A stretch of DNA of 41,668 nt from Chara braunii (Eukaryota; Streptophyta; Charophyceae; Charales; Characeae): NCBI GenBank assembly GCA_003427395.1, contig BFEA01000389.1, forward strand, positions 1,138,744 to 1,180,411. Direction: 5' to 3'. The notes below the pieces were generated by a model, which was not told where the DNA came from, searched no databases, and saw only the letters and a program-made list of their open reading frames with translations. How positions within the stretch are numbered: the first letter of the stretch is position 1; each line of letters begins with the position of its first letter. Positions 21,706 through 33,371 of this stretch are shown here, one piece after another. A program made the position numbers and the translations under genes.

Positions 21706-22691
21706 TCATGGCGACTGGTGCCCATCCTCACAGTAAGGACAGTCGTAGATCTGTCTCCGCCTACCCCCTACGAATTCCAATGTTTGGACACCCGAACGGT
21801 GATGTGAAACTTTTCGTAGAGTGTAGTCATTGCAGTTGTCCTTGTGTTCCAACGTGAATAATATGTCGTCACACAACTCGAAAAGGAAGTGAAGTTGGGC
21901 ATGCACCAAACAGTCAACCCTTTGATTCAACTCTTTTGCGAGCGAAGGATCTATTTCGAATCGTTCACGGAAGCGCCCGAGAGCACCAACGGACGCGGGC
22001 TCACGAAAGTCTTCCCGCACAAGGAAGAAAACTCTCATTTGCTTACCACAAAGCTTGGCCGCCGTGAATAGAGTCAGCACAGGGGTGCCACGGTTGAACA
22101 GACGAACTCGGCCATGGTAGTCTATGATCACAGGAAAACGCAACTGCGGCTTCCCGATGCAGTACCATGCGCAAAGTTTAGCATATTGCTCGTCCATACA
22201 ACCCCACTCTTGTTCGAAGCGTAGCGACTCCCGTCATCTACCATATCCTCGACGTCCATCTTCTGCTCCTGACTGGATGGAACTTCCAAAAGTTGGACTT
22301 CTTCTAAACTCCAGTAGAGGTACCATATATTTGATCCTCTATCACGAACTATTGTAGTTTGTTCATCAACAACACGTGTTTCGGGTGCAATGTAACCATC
22401 GAGGCCGACCCCAGCTTCGATATGCAGATAATCGTTGTCAAGACTGAGCGTTTGTTGTGCCCAAATGCATTTGTTCATGATGATAAGATCCGTGTCCACA
22501 TTCTCGATCGAAAAGGAATACTCGCTCGCGTACGACGAGGTTTCGTAGGACGTTGTCTCATACACAATGTTGAACGATGGTGTGTCGTTGTCATGCATGA
22601 TGCAGGACAAGAAACCGGAATTAGTTCGCAGTTCACGTCTCGTCATTATCTTAGCGGAATTCGTAGCTACCAAATCCGAATCAGTTCGCAT
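21706..22691 (-). pseudogene. unknown family Y, copy 2 (one frameshift)
   Basis: Paralogue of 20274-21209. The N-terminal part reads LDNDYLHIEAGVGLDGYI and DRGSNIWYLYWSLEEVQ in one frame. The C-terminal part (MDEQYAKLCAWYCIGKPQ, FPVIIDYHGRVR, LFTAAKLCGKQMRVFFLVRE, RVDCLVHAQLHFLFELCDDI, YDCPYCEDGH) is in another, with the change near 22200-22215. The extreme N-terminus as read includes a palindrome (RTDSDL) and may not be the real start. A single indel separates it from being open, so error or recent decay are both possible. Function unknown. Confidence 0.65.
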
Positions 22692-22846
22692 TTATCTAAA
22701 CGGGCACGTCGGACGGACCGGAAAGACAGCCGTCCCCCAAGGCCACAAGCGCTTNTAGCTACCAAATCCGAATCAGTTCGCATTTATCTAAACGGGCACG
22801 TCGGACGGACCGGAAAGACAGCCGTCCCCCAAGGCCACAAGCGCTT
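22664..22846. repeat. exact 91-bp duplication around an N
   Basis: 22664-22754 and 22756-22846 are identical (TAGCTACCAAATCCGAATCA ... AGCGCTT) and separated by one N at 22755; another N follows at 22851. This looks like a scaffold-join artefact. Each copy holds a palindrome (22672-22693, 22764-22785). Confidence 0.9.
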
Positions 22847-25800
22847 TCTCNCAAACGGATGTCGGTATTGCAAGGCCTGTCACGAATTTGCTCTCATCCG
22901 TCCCTTTGCGAAAAGGTCTTCTCCAAGAATAAGCCACGGTTTCGGCGCGTTGCCATTGTTCCTCGTCCGAAGTGGAAAGTTTCCACCTCTTCGTCCAAGC
23001 GCCAGAGTACCTTTCGCAAAGATCGGACGAGTGACCTGTAGGCACCCACCACTGTATACGTAAACAACCGAACTGCGGTGAGGAACGGTCGTCCACAACC
23101 TCAGACTGTGCTGTGCCAACCCAGAACGGGACACCTTGAGACAGTTCCTCATTAGGCAGCCTAACAATCAGAAAATCACCTTGGTTTATATGGCGCCGAG
23201 GGTTGAAGTCCACTTTTGGACGGCCCGCCCTCGGTCCTACATATATAAGCGAAGCATCTGGCGAAGGAGGGTCGAATTCTTGAACTTTCTCCACAGTTTC
23301 GACCGATTGTGGCCAGAAGGTGTGAGGGTAGATCTCCGGCTAGTCCGCCCCGAGGACATCCACTTCCTCACCCTCTTCCGTCTCCTTCTTCTTTTGCTTT
23401 TGGATCATGTCATCCGCCTCGACGAAGATGGTTTTCCAATAAGACAAAGCATCCTCCCGCTTGTCGACCTCCTCCTTCCTATATGTTTGCCACATGTGTC
23501 TATGCTGTTCGAGGACGTCCACAAATTTTTGGACACTGTCACGAGCCATCCGAAAATCGTCTTTAACGACACGGGGAATAACACATGGCTGTGGAGGGGA
23601 GGCTGGGCCTGCATACTGGCCATTGACAACCGGGAACCAGTGAACTGGTGTGCCTTCCGGCATCCATTCCGCATCGGTACAATACTTCTTGTACACCATG
23701 ACGGGACTGCCATCACGCATAAAGAATTTGAAAAGGTGCGGTTTCAATACGCCGACGATGGTTCTATCGACGTATCGATCCACTACCCGGCGTCAATCGG
23801 CAATGTGATCGAGCTCAATGCACTTCGGCGGTATCTTGTGCGACGACTCGATAAGCGAGAACAACTGCTTCATGGTGTAAGCATCGTTGCCCTTCAGTTT
23901 TTTCGAGAAAACACTAAAAGTCGCGTCTATGTCGGTATGCGTGTGGCCAACGAGCATGAACCCCACTTCGACATCTTCGAAAATCCCGAATTTCACCAGA
24001 AGAGAGGCCAAACACATAAGGTATTGGTTTTTGTTTTTTCTCCAGCAATTGTCTGCCTGGATGTGGAGGTGGCGTGGCCATTTCCGTCCCGACGCCTGCA
24101 ACTCACATAGAGTCCGCATAACGCACGTCATGGTGCCATCGGAACCGTGCGCATAGAGTGGCAAATACGTGTACACATAAATGGACGGTTTCCTGCCGTG
24201 AGCTACGACCGCGGTCAGGTTTGTTTTCATCATCATGTCGTGTCGATGATCCTTGGAGTAATTATACATGCCGATGTGAGGAATGGTTGTCTATTTCTGA
24301 TCCATTCCGTCCACTATAAGGCAGAGGTATTCCGCGGGGTTCAAAATGGAACGAAGTTTCCAGTCAGCGTAATCCGCACAGTGAGCGACCTGATCTAGTT
24401 GGTGTTTGCGGTGCTTTTCATCGAAATCCCTACGGTCACGAAGGAGGAAGGCGTTGTCTCTGGCCTGTCTAAGGCGGACACACTCACCACACTTTGTGAA
24501 CGAGTTGGACTTGGCAAGGTCGGCATGCCACAATTACTTCCTCCATATGGAGTAGAAGACTTGCTCCGAAACGACGGTCTGACCCGCCGCTTCCAAGTCC
24601 GCCTTGATAGACTCGTATACAAGGAGCTTCGTGAAATAAGCAGGGAGCCTAACTTTGGGTCGTTGTGAGGTCCCCCTCACAACCATTTCGTTTAGGCATA
24701 GCATCTCCATGTTTTTCCACGAACCTTGTCACATGAGCCATCATGCTCACATACTCCGTTCTCGGGTTCAACAATCCCCATCGACCATGATGGCCACGGA
24801 CGACCCCGTCCGACTTGCACTTGCTATAACGATGAAATGTGTTTCGACATATCCCTATTATTTTGCACCAACCGGCGATGCACACACGGCGTTTGCACTG
24901 CACAGGTACGACTCTTTCCATACCGCCGTCGAGGATAGTGAAATTGTCGAGGGTTTGCATCCACCACTTGATCCTCCTTTCGAGGGACATTTCGTAATAG
25001 CCTTCGCGCACCGGTTTGATATCGTCAATGGTCAAGACCCGAAGACACTTGTTCTTACAACATTTGTACATCGGGACGAGCGCAATGTTAGTTTCATTCA
25101 ATCGACTTTTGGCCCTCTTCGAATGCTCCGATCTTCTAACCGGTCTATTTTTCCGATTATATCTTCTCCTTTCTCCAGGTAGGGATGGGACAAAACTTGA
25201 AGGACTGCTTCGGGAGTTCCAGGTTGGCTTTTGGTCGGGGACCCATGCGCTACACCTAGAAATTTCGATCTGTCCGTGGGAGCGGTTCTCGACAAATCAG
25301 ATTGGGAGGATTCAGATGAACTGTAGAAATCTGTGTCTACAAAACCAGTCTGCCATTTTTTCATTGCACCTGTCGCTGTCATCGACGGAGAGCCAACTAT
25401 TCCGGCTTCACATGCAATTCTCTTACCTATCTTCGCACTTCCACACGCACGTACCGTTGCCTATTCCCTATCATACCCGTTTCTACCAAATGCACCGCAC
25501 TGTTCCCGATCAGATCCGTTTCTATCGGGCGTACCGCAGAAGTCTGTGTCCACCAACGACCGACTGTAGTCAAATGCTAGGGGTTGGGTAACTTCAATGC
25601 TTTCTAACAGTCTACCCGCTGTCCGCACGATATCTGATCCAGTCGTTTCGGACACACCACAGAAATCTGTGTCCACGAACATCCACCCACCGGGAAACGT
25701 CTCGACATCCCGAACACCCTCACTACCGGGGATTAGCACTGTAGATACGCGCTGACCGTCGGGAACGTCGGTAAACCGAACAAAACGACGCCGGAAGGAC

Positions 25801-25982
25801 GTCGTAGACGAGCCTGAATGATTCATCGGGGTCAACATCGAGAACTCCCTTTTCAAACCGCAATGCCGCTCAGAGGGAGCTTCCGGGCTGCTGTCACAAG
25901 AACTACGTTCTCGAACATCGTCTTCTCCGTGTTGACGTGACGGTGGCGGTGGCGTGACACAGTGGACGGATTGGACAGCCAT
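22788..25982 (-). pseudogene. DUF7869-like DDE-type transposase (decayed)
   Basis: Segments on the minus strand line up as one protein. The N-terminus has three VDTDF(C/Y) motifs. Then come MYKCCKNKCL, an R-rich helix and VCIAGWCKIIGICRNTFHRY; RPKVRLPAYFTKL; SFTKCGECVRLRQARD; CLIVDGMDQ; HIQADNCWRKNKNQYL; FMLVGHTHTDIDATFSVFSK; and a C-terminal module with PFWVGTAQSEV and LRIQWWVPTG. This order is that of the widespread DUF7869 proteins, which I take as RNase-H-fold transposases with acidic residues in VDGMD, ADN and HTDID. In-frame stops at 25461 (TAG), about 24544 (TAA), 24291 (TAG), 23793 (TGA) and 23340 (TAG), plus frame changes near 25185 and 24660, show decay. It lies left of the element centre and reads outward. 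The family name is from memory. Confidence 0.7.
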
Positions 25983-26214
25983 TTGAAGAGACGATTCACA
26001 CGGAAACTGTACAACAAGAAAATCACGTCAACGTATGACGAGGTCAGGGAAATAAACAAGAGGGAGCAAACTCACATTTCAAATATTTATCACAAAACAG
26101 TGGAACAACAACATTTGAATCCATATCGTTTTGTCGGACCCTGATGTGAGGCTCAAGTGCTATCTCAAGTCCGACTCCTCACCCACTCGTTTTGTGTGCA
26201 AGTGGTTTGGATAT

Positions 26215-26520
26215 GTCCGAGTAAACTCGCACTTTTTCAGGTGAGAGTACAAATGTGAGTTGATTCGGACTTATTCAACGTACAGTAAGAAATTAAGTTC
26301 ATGGTCGGAACAAGACCGAACACAAGTGCGAGTCGATTCGGTATTATCCACTAAACAGCGAGAAATTTCAAGTGCAAAAAAATTCGCACTTCAGAGGAAC
26401 ATTTCGATTACGCCGTGCAATAAGAAATTGGCTTCGTGGTTGGTTCCGTGCCGAGTTAATTCGCAAATACAAAACGACTTCATTCTTTTGGGCCGAGAAG
26501 AGACGCGAATTATCGACTAA
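26215..26520. repeat. dispersed 22-bp palindromes upstream of the transposase
   Basis: Copies or derivatives at about 26215-26234, 26251-26273, 26324-26345, 26370-26391 (AAGTGCAAAAAAATTCGCAC plus TT) and near 26450. No credible gene; the 86-aa ORF here is a translation of palindromes. Confidence 0.75.
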
Positions 26521-26945
26521 AGAGGAATAAATTTAGGGGGATGGATGATTGAAGAGCGAATAAATTCGCACTTGCAAACAAGCATTTCCATTATGAAACG
26601 GGGGCTTGTGGACTAAAGAGTCAAAAATCTGGGGGGATGGTTGGTTGAAGAGCGAATAAATTCGCACTTGCAGACGAACATTTCCACTATGAAACTGGGA
26701 CTTTTGGACTGTAGAGTAAGAAATTTAGGGGGAGGGTAAATTGAACAGCGAATATATTTGCACTTGCAAACGGGCATTTTCATTACGAAACTGGGGGTAC
26801 AAGTGCGAGTTAATTCTGACCTATGGACTAAACATTGACAAATTAAGGGGTTGGTTGGTTCAAGAGCGAATGAATTCGCACTTGTAAACGAGCATTTCCA
26901 TTACGAAACTGCGGGTACAAGTGCAAGCTGTTTCCGGCTTGTTCT
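26521..26945. repeat. tandem repeat, about 95-100 bp x 4, each with a palindrome
   Basis: Units share AATTTAGGGGGATGG, GAGCGAATAAATTCGCACTT, GCAAACRAGCATTTCCATTA and GAAAC..GGG. Palindromes are at 26552, 26648, 26744, 26800 and 26862, so the satellite has grown from a palindrome plus flank. Confidence 0.85.
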
Positions 26946-28500
26946 GCGTGTAGTACGAGCCACAGATCGTCGCAAGGGAGAAATAGGGAAAGATGGCGTG
27001 CTATCTTTTAAGATGGAGAAAGATTGTGAAGCGATGGGCAGACGGTGCATCGATGAAAATACATGGAGAGAGATGGCGCACCGAATGAGAGAGATGGCGC
27101 ACCAAGAGAGAAGGATGGAGTCACAGTCTTCCCCCGAATACAACGTCTGGTCATTACAGCTGAATTCGGGTCATCTTTCAGTCTAAAGACAACTGTAATG
27201 AAAGTGCGTTGTATATTCCGGGGAGGAAGGTGGATGGCGTAGGAAGGGAAAGACATCGCGAACTGATTGGGAGGTGTGCCGCAGCGAGAGAGAGAGATTG
27301 CGCACCGATGGAGAAACATGGCGCAACAATGGAGATAGCAGGCGTAGCGATGCTTAGCGGTAGCACAACAATGGAGAAAGATGGCGCACCGAAGCAGATA
27401 GATGACGATGGAGATAGATTGGGAAAGATAGCGCAGCGATGGAGATAGATGACGAAGGAGATAGATTAGGAAAGATAGCGCACCGAAGGGGATGGATGAC
27501 GAAGGAGATTGATTAGGAAAGATACCGCAGCGATGAGGATAGATGACGAAAGGTCGGTAGAGATCGCGCATCGGTGTAGAGAGATGGAGAGAGGAAGCAC
27601 AACAATGGTTAACGATGCTGCAGCGATGGAGAGAGAAGGCATAGCGATGACCAAGATTTGTTATTGCAGAACATCAGTTCCATGGAGTTAACCCTTCGTT
27701 AAGCATACCTGTCACCTGTTTCGTGCGATTCCACAGTGATGGGCGGCTGCACCGACGACGGCCTAAAACAACAATACAATGGCGATGGCGGGATCGCGCA
27801 CGAGTAATGGAGAGCCTCTGGGGCAAGGATGGAGGTTGCCCAGTTATCGAGAGAGATCGCGCAGTGATGGAGTGAGATGGAGAGTGATCACTCAGCGATG
27901 GAGGGAGATCGTGCGGCGATGGAGAGAGAAATCGTGCAGCGCTGCGGTGGGATAACACTGGCCAGGGCTTCGATAGCGATGGCCAGCGCNGCGGTGGAGA
28001 GCGATGGCGCACCGGTGGAGAGCGATGGCGCGGCGATGGAACGCGTTACAATGCAGCGATAGCAATAGCGATGGCGGCGATGGAACAACGATAGCGATTG
28101 CGCACCGGTGGAGAGCGAGGGCGCAGAGGTGGAGAGCGATGGCGCAACGATGGAACAGCGATAGTGATGGCGCAGCGATGGAACAGCGATAGCGAAGGCA
28201 GCGATAGTGATAGCGATAGCGATGGCAGCGATAGCGATGGCGCACCGATTAAGAGATGGTGCAGCGATGAAACCAACGTTGCGATGGCAGCTATGGTACC
28301 AGCGTTGCAATGGCGCAGCGATGGCCAGTGCTGCGATGAGAGCGATGGCGATTGTCAGCGCTGCGATGGTCGGGCGAGCGCGACGGCTGCGATGGGGGAT
28401 ATAGCTTTGCGTTACGATGGCGATGAGCTAAGCGCATCGATGGCGATGGTGCATGGCGAGTGTTGGCGATGGCGATAAGCTAAGCGCATCGATAATGATG
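26946..28500. repeat. degenerate GCGATGG minisatellite
   Basis: About 1.5 kb built from GCGATGG/AGCGATGGAGAGAGATGGCG variants. A higher-order unit of about 46 bp (GGAGATAGATTAGGAAAGAT inside) repeats about three times at 27380-27545. One N at 27990. Several long ORFs on both strands are translations of the repeat and are not genes. Confidence 0.9.
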
Positions 28501-28735
28501 GTGCATGGCTAAGCGCATCGATATCGAACGCCGTTGACATTTGCAAAATGTCCGAATGACGGCGACACCGGAACTTATAGATTTCCGGTGTTTTTGACCT
28601 CGGCGCACAACGAATCGCTGCACCTCGGCGGGAAATAAACTGTCGACTAGCCTCGGCGCGCAACGAACCGCCTCGGCGCACAACGAATCGTCGCACCTTA
28701 CAGATTCTTGCGCCTGACCTCGTGCGTCGGATCAT
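28501..28735. repeat. CCTCGGCGCACAACGAATCG short repeats
   Basis: CTCGGCGCACAACGAATCG or a close variant occurs three to four times between 28600 and 28695, joined to two copies of AAGCTAAGCGCATCGAT-like sequence. No gene. Confidence 0.75.
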
Positions 28736-29637
28736 ATCGATCGACAGTCCAGATTACAACTGCGAAAATGACATTGCCTGCCCCTTGTTTTCGGGAACTG
28801 TCACATCATTGCACGCTGGAGTAGACGGAGATTTTGGGGCCACTGGCATAACAGTGGCTCCGTTCATCTGCGCGGTTGAAAATTGTTGATCGACGGCTGA
28901 CAATTTTCGGTGCCCCTTACCGTTTATAGGCCCTGGCGTTTTATGGGCCCAGGGGTGCGATATGCGAAATGATTCGTCCCCACCTTGATCCGGACGCGAG
29001 GCCTGCTGCAACAAAGTATAAAAGGCGTTGCAGCCCATCGAGTTATCCCTTTTGTTGGCGCTCCACAGATCAAGTCCGACTATCGCTTTCGCGCACATTC
29101 TGATATTTGGCCTTCAGCCCCCCCCACCTTCCGCCATAGCCCGCTCACTCTTCGCTCTTCACTCCATCCGCAGTTGCCACATTATGTTCGGTTCGCTCTT
29201 CGCTCCTCGGTCTTCGCTCTTCCTCGCTCAACGCACGACGAAGGTAAAATCATATAACTTGAGTTGTCCTATTCTGTGTCCGACGTCCGAACACATTCCC
29301 AGATGCCCTGTCTGTACCTGCAGGATATAACTCCGCAGCCGAGTTCTGTTGAACCCCGAATCAATTCCCGGTTTTGTTGTTTCGCCAGTGGACGTGCTCT
29401 GATCTCTTTTCTCCACCCTCCACCTCCGTCCGCAATAGCCGATCCGCGTTCCGCAGCTCGATTACCTTTCGCAATAGCCACGATAACGTTCGTATAACGT
29501 TGCTCGATCCCCTTCGCAAGTTGCAGTCGTCGCTGTGCATGGCAAACCCCGAATCAATACCTAGTTGCCACACTGAACACCGAATCAATTCCCGATTTNC
29601 GCTCACCTGTCCCTTGTGAGGTCGCCGACCTGATATC
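28736..29637. other. central spacer; no gene accepted
   Basis: A 114-aa minus-strand ORF (28754-29098) has no recognisable domain. Two related blocks, at 29110-29175 and 29405-29475 (CCACCTTCCGCCATAGCC / CCACCTCCGTCCGCAATAGCC), show an old duplication. CCGAATCAATTCCCGGTTTT recurs at 29353, 29579 and 29708, the last two followed by CTCACCTGTCCCTTGTGAGG. Confidence 0.5.
29006..29033 (+). promoter_or_regulatory. TATA box framed by an inverted repeat
   Basis: TATAAAA at 29017-29023 lies between CTGCAAC (29006-29012) and GTTGCAG (29027-29033). It is in the divergent centre of the giant element, facing the plus-strand genes, but 1.7 kb from the first one. Promoter function is only suggested. Confidence 0.25.
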
Positions 29638-29755
29638 TACATATATATATATATAAAGATATAGATACATATATGTATATATAGAGATATATTGCTACAC
29701 TGAACACCGAATGAATTCCCGAATTTCGCTCACCTGTCCCTTGTGAGGTCGCCGA

Positions 29756-29839
<84 letters not shown>
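29638..29839. repeat. (TA)n and (GA)n microsatellites with duplicated flank
   Basis: AT-rich TATATA/GATATA tract at 29638-29695, pure (TA)n at about 29757-29787 and (GA)n at 29788-29839. Each TA tract is preceded by the same sequence (ATTTCGCTCACCTGTCCCTT or near-identical, with an N at 29599 in the first). Confidence 0.95.
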
Positions 29840-29842
<3 letters not shown>

Positions 29843-29844
29843 TA

Positions 29845-30634
29845 TATTGCGAGTCAGTTCGCAGTTTGCGACGTACAGTGTTCGAAGAGTGACAACTACG
29901 AGGTTATTCGCAGTTTTCCCAAGGTTAGACACATATTTCATTAAAGGCAGTTCTTTATTTCCACAAATGCGAGTGAGTTCGTGCTTCTTGAGCAACACTG
30001 CTGGAGAGTTGACAACCCAACCCGTGCGGCTTTCAGGTCTTCAGTTCCACAATTCCGAGTTAGTTCGTACTTTCCCCTAGTGCTGCGCATCGCCATTATT
30101 GTCTTGTCTACAGAACAGCGAGTTAGTTCGCACTTGTCGAAACCCTTCGCAATTGTCGATAAACCAGGACTTCAGTTCTACAATTCGAAGTCAGTTCGTA
30201 CTTTGCTGTTGAACTTCGGGTTGCAATTGTCGTCCTGTCAGCAGAACAGCGAGTTAGTTCTCACTTGTCGATTCGCACTTGTTGATAAACCACATCTTAC
30301 TCGTTTCGTGCGTCTTTCAGGTCTTCAGTTCCACAATTCCGAGTTAGTTCGCACTTTCCCCTAGTGCAGCGGGTTGCCATTGTTGTCTTGTCTACAGAAC
30401 TGCGAGTTAGTTCGCACTTGTCGACACCCTTCGTACTTGTCGATAAACCACATCTTACTCGTTTCGAGGGCATTTAGTTGGGTCGCAATCTTTCCGAACA
30501 GTTATCGTCTTCCCTCCGAACTTTTGTCTCTCCTATCCTTCACCCGATTGTTGTGACTTCAAGTGCATTTCGAACACCCATCTCTTAGGTCCTTTTCGTC
30601 CTCCATTTCGTTAAGTCCGAGTTAGTTCGCACTT
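29845..30634. repeat. palindrome array upstream of the plus-strand genes
   Basis: Copies of the 22-bp palindrome at about 29845, 29965, 30051, 30114, 30182, 30245, 30335, 30398 and 30613, mostly with centre GTTAGT or GTCAGT. They are embedded in a higher-order repeat of about 284 bp: GTCTTCAGTTCCACAATTCC starts at 30037 and 30321. ORFs here translate the palindrome as SELVRT or QRVSSH and are not genes. The last copy lies 86 bp before the first plus-strand ATG. Confidence 0.9.
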
Positions 30635-30719
30635 CGCTTCTGTAGTGGTCCGGGGTTGGGCGTATTAGTCATCCAAGTTGGTCTGAGGTTGGGCGTGCTA
30701 GTCAACGGGTGGGAATACA

Positions 30720-33371
30720 ATGGCGTCCGCAAAGAACACATCCACAAGCGCTGGACCATCTGCCCCCGGGGAGGGACGACCTGTACAACAACCTACTCCT
30801 CTGTATATGCACGCAAAGGGAGCACCATGGTTTTTGGACTTTGTTGTTCAGGGGGACCTTTTTGGGCCAGCTGTTTTCATGGACCCACTTGCGTTACAGA
30901 CGCTAGGGGAGCGGTCAACGTTGTTCCTCTCGGTATTGTCGTCTCGTGCGCGAAGACTCCTGGAGGTTTGCTCAAGCTGAACACTAACGGCTTCTACGAC
31001 GAGTGCAGACTGCCTATCAGAGGTGTTAAATGTGTGCTGGTGACCATCAAGAGTTTCGCGGGGTACGGCTTGAACATGCTGTTGTGCTCTCACTTCAAAG
31101 GCCTTTACGATGGCGACAGCAAGTGTCTTCCATTGCCAGAGCAATATCTCGATCTCTCGCTGATGGTGCCCAGAGAACGTTCGGTTCTTCCGCCAGAGCA
31201 TGTTTTTCGGCTTCTGCCACCCCGTGACGGGTTGTCCGGCTTGGCTCAAGAAACTCCAGGTACGGCAGTGGGGCGCGGGAGTCCAATTCAAGACGCTGGG
31301 GTTCGGGTCAAGGGCCGCAGAGTTCACATGCAGGTCGGCCCGGATGCTCCTAGGAACACGTCATACTTGCATTCTCTGGGTACAGGGACTCAACGACTCG
31401 GTACTCCGAAACTTATCAAGGTCCGCTGCGGCACCGACACATATTTGCTTCGAGATGAGACGAGAAGAGATTTCAAGCAGATCGGGGCTAGATGTTGGAG
31501 GGAATGAGGCTGAAGGGATGGGCGTTGTCCGCGAAAGCTCTGGCGGGGAGCAGACTCCTTCGGAGAAGAAGAGCGAGCGACAGAGGATGGTGCGAGAGGA
31601 GGTGGCGGAAGGAACCCTCCGCATGAAGAGGATGAGAGGAAAACCGGAGGCGGTGATGGGCGGGGATGGAGGTGGCGACAGAGAACGAGCCTCGGGAAAG
31701 AGGCCGACGAAGGAAGAGGGTGGGACGACAAGTAAGAAAGCGAGGAGGCCCGGCGGTTTGACCATCCGCGAAAAACAAGCCCCGGGTGGAGGAGATTCGG
31801 CTGATCCAGCCGCCGCGGCCGCGAGAGAACCTTCGGGGAAATCGAAACGGAAAGTGGCCGCTGAAGAAGGCGATGGCGAGAAGAAAACTCGAAGGCGGAA
31901 GACTTCTGAGGCGGCGAGCAGTGGCGAAGGGCCTCTCAGTAACGAGTACGACGAAGCGGCAGCGTTCTGGCTCGAATACGAGAGGGACGATGTCGGTGAA
32001 ATCGTGGAGAAGGAGCTCCCTGTCCAACTGCTCATCGACCCCAGGAAGGTCTGCGAGATCCCGGCTTGGGAAAGATATTACAACCACCGCAGTCTAAGTC
32101 GCGAAACTGTGGACGACATCAAGGGTACGATGCTGAGTCAATTCCGCGAGAAAAAGTGGAAGATCTGGACGAAAAACCCTCTGGGTTTGGCACCCATCTA
32201 CAAGTCGGTGACGCGTAGGCCGGAGAAAGCTGACAAGGTTCACAAAGATGTCTTCAAGCCAGAGGACAAGGACAAGTACTACTATTACCCTGTTAACGGA
32301 CAACACACCATGGCTGCTGTGAAGGAGTTGGAGGGTGAGTCAATATTCAATTTGTGGAAGATGCACTCGTGGCCCGCGAGAATAGTGTGGTTCTCCGACC
32401 GAGATTTTGCGGGGTATAGGCAGGTCAGTCTCAACGAGAACACGAGACACAAGATGTCTAAGCAGCGATCGCAGAAGGCCGCGTTCTTGGACATGCGGGA
32501 GGCATGGGAGAATGAAGGAAGGCCGGTGNNCATTCAAGGGAACCCTTCNGGCAAGGANGCCGAAAAACAAAAGTTCTTCGATTTCCAAAAGCTGATTTTG
32601 GGAAAGAGTCCGAACGGAGCTCACTGGACGTTGGCACAAAAAGATTCGTCGCTCGCCGACAAGGAGTACGTCGCTGCAGTTGGCAATGCATTGAGGCAGT
32701 GGATGCCGCTCGTGACAGCCGGTGACGACGTTTTCCACAAAGCCATGGAATTCTACGCGAAATGGGCGGAGGGGAAGTTGTTGGGCGACGACGGCAAGAC
32801 GCCATTGTCGAGGCCGGACAAATACATGCCAGACAAATCTCCGGGTCTGCAAGCGATTCTGGAAATGGGCTCGAAAGGGGCGGCTGGTGAAACGAAGATG
32901 GGGTGGCTGGTCCGGGTCCCGCCGCCTCCGACCAAAAAGAAAACGCAAGTGGACGACAAGTTTTTCGTGGTCGTGAAGGAGCCAGACATGTACTGTTGGC
33001 AGTGTCTCGCCGACATGACCGATGTCGAGAAACTGTCGATCCTTGATGACATTATCGCGCTAAGGGGAGTGTTCGTGCAATCCGCGAGCGGCCATCTGAA
33101 GCGTCAACACAAACCAGGAATTAAAGACATGGTCGCGACGAGGAAAGTGGACCGTGTGATGCTCCGTATGTTCCACTACATCTTGTTCCTTGAAACGGAG
33201 GAGGACGAACGTGTTTGGCGCCACGGGAGCCCTTTTTTTCGAACCGAGGGGAAGCTTCTGAAGGAGTACGGGCCGCAGGGCCTCACGAAACAGGTGTGGG
33301 TCGAAATGCGAAAGCATTTCCAGGGCGCGGTGGAGTACGTGAACACTTGCAAACGTACTCTTCCGCACTAG
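30720..33371 (+). pseudogene. element polypeptide, N-terminal part with ParB-like domain
   Basis: ATG at 30720 (MASAKNTSTSAGPSAPGEG) opens a frame that slips to another near 30960 (LKLNTNGFYDECRLPIRG) and returns near 31200 (FGFCHPVTGCPAWLKKLQ). A long acidic/basic linker with nuclear-localisation-like clusters (KKARR, KSKRK, KKTRRRK) follows at 31540-31940. From about 32000 a ParB-like fold is visible: VQLLIDPRKV, YNHRSLSRETVDDIKGTMLS, PVNGQHTMAAVKEL (32289-32330), WPARIVWF and SLNENTRHKMSKQR, matching the order beta strand, helix, G(E/Q)xxxxAA and ENxxR. Ns at 32529-32530, 32549 and 32558. The frame meets TAG at 33369 but stays open beyond. ParB-like domains bind or cut DNA and often precede methyltransferases in phages. 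Confidence 0.6.

Noticed and set aside
26946-28735. Several 100-190 aa ORFs rich in R, H, S and P
   Set aside because: They read the GCGATGG minisatellite and appear on both strands; no consistent protein.
29845-30634. CRISPR-like array of evenly spaced palindromes
   Set aside because: Spacers are themselves repeated, unit lengths vary, no cas genes are present and the context is eukaryotic.
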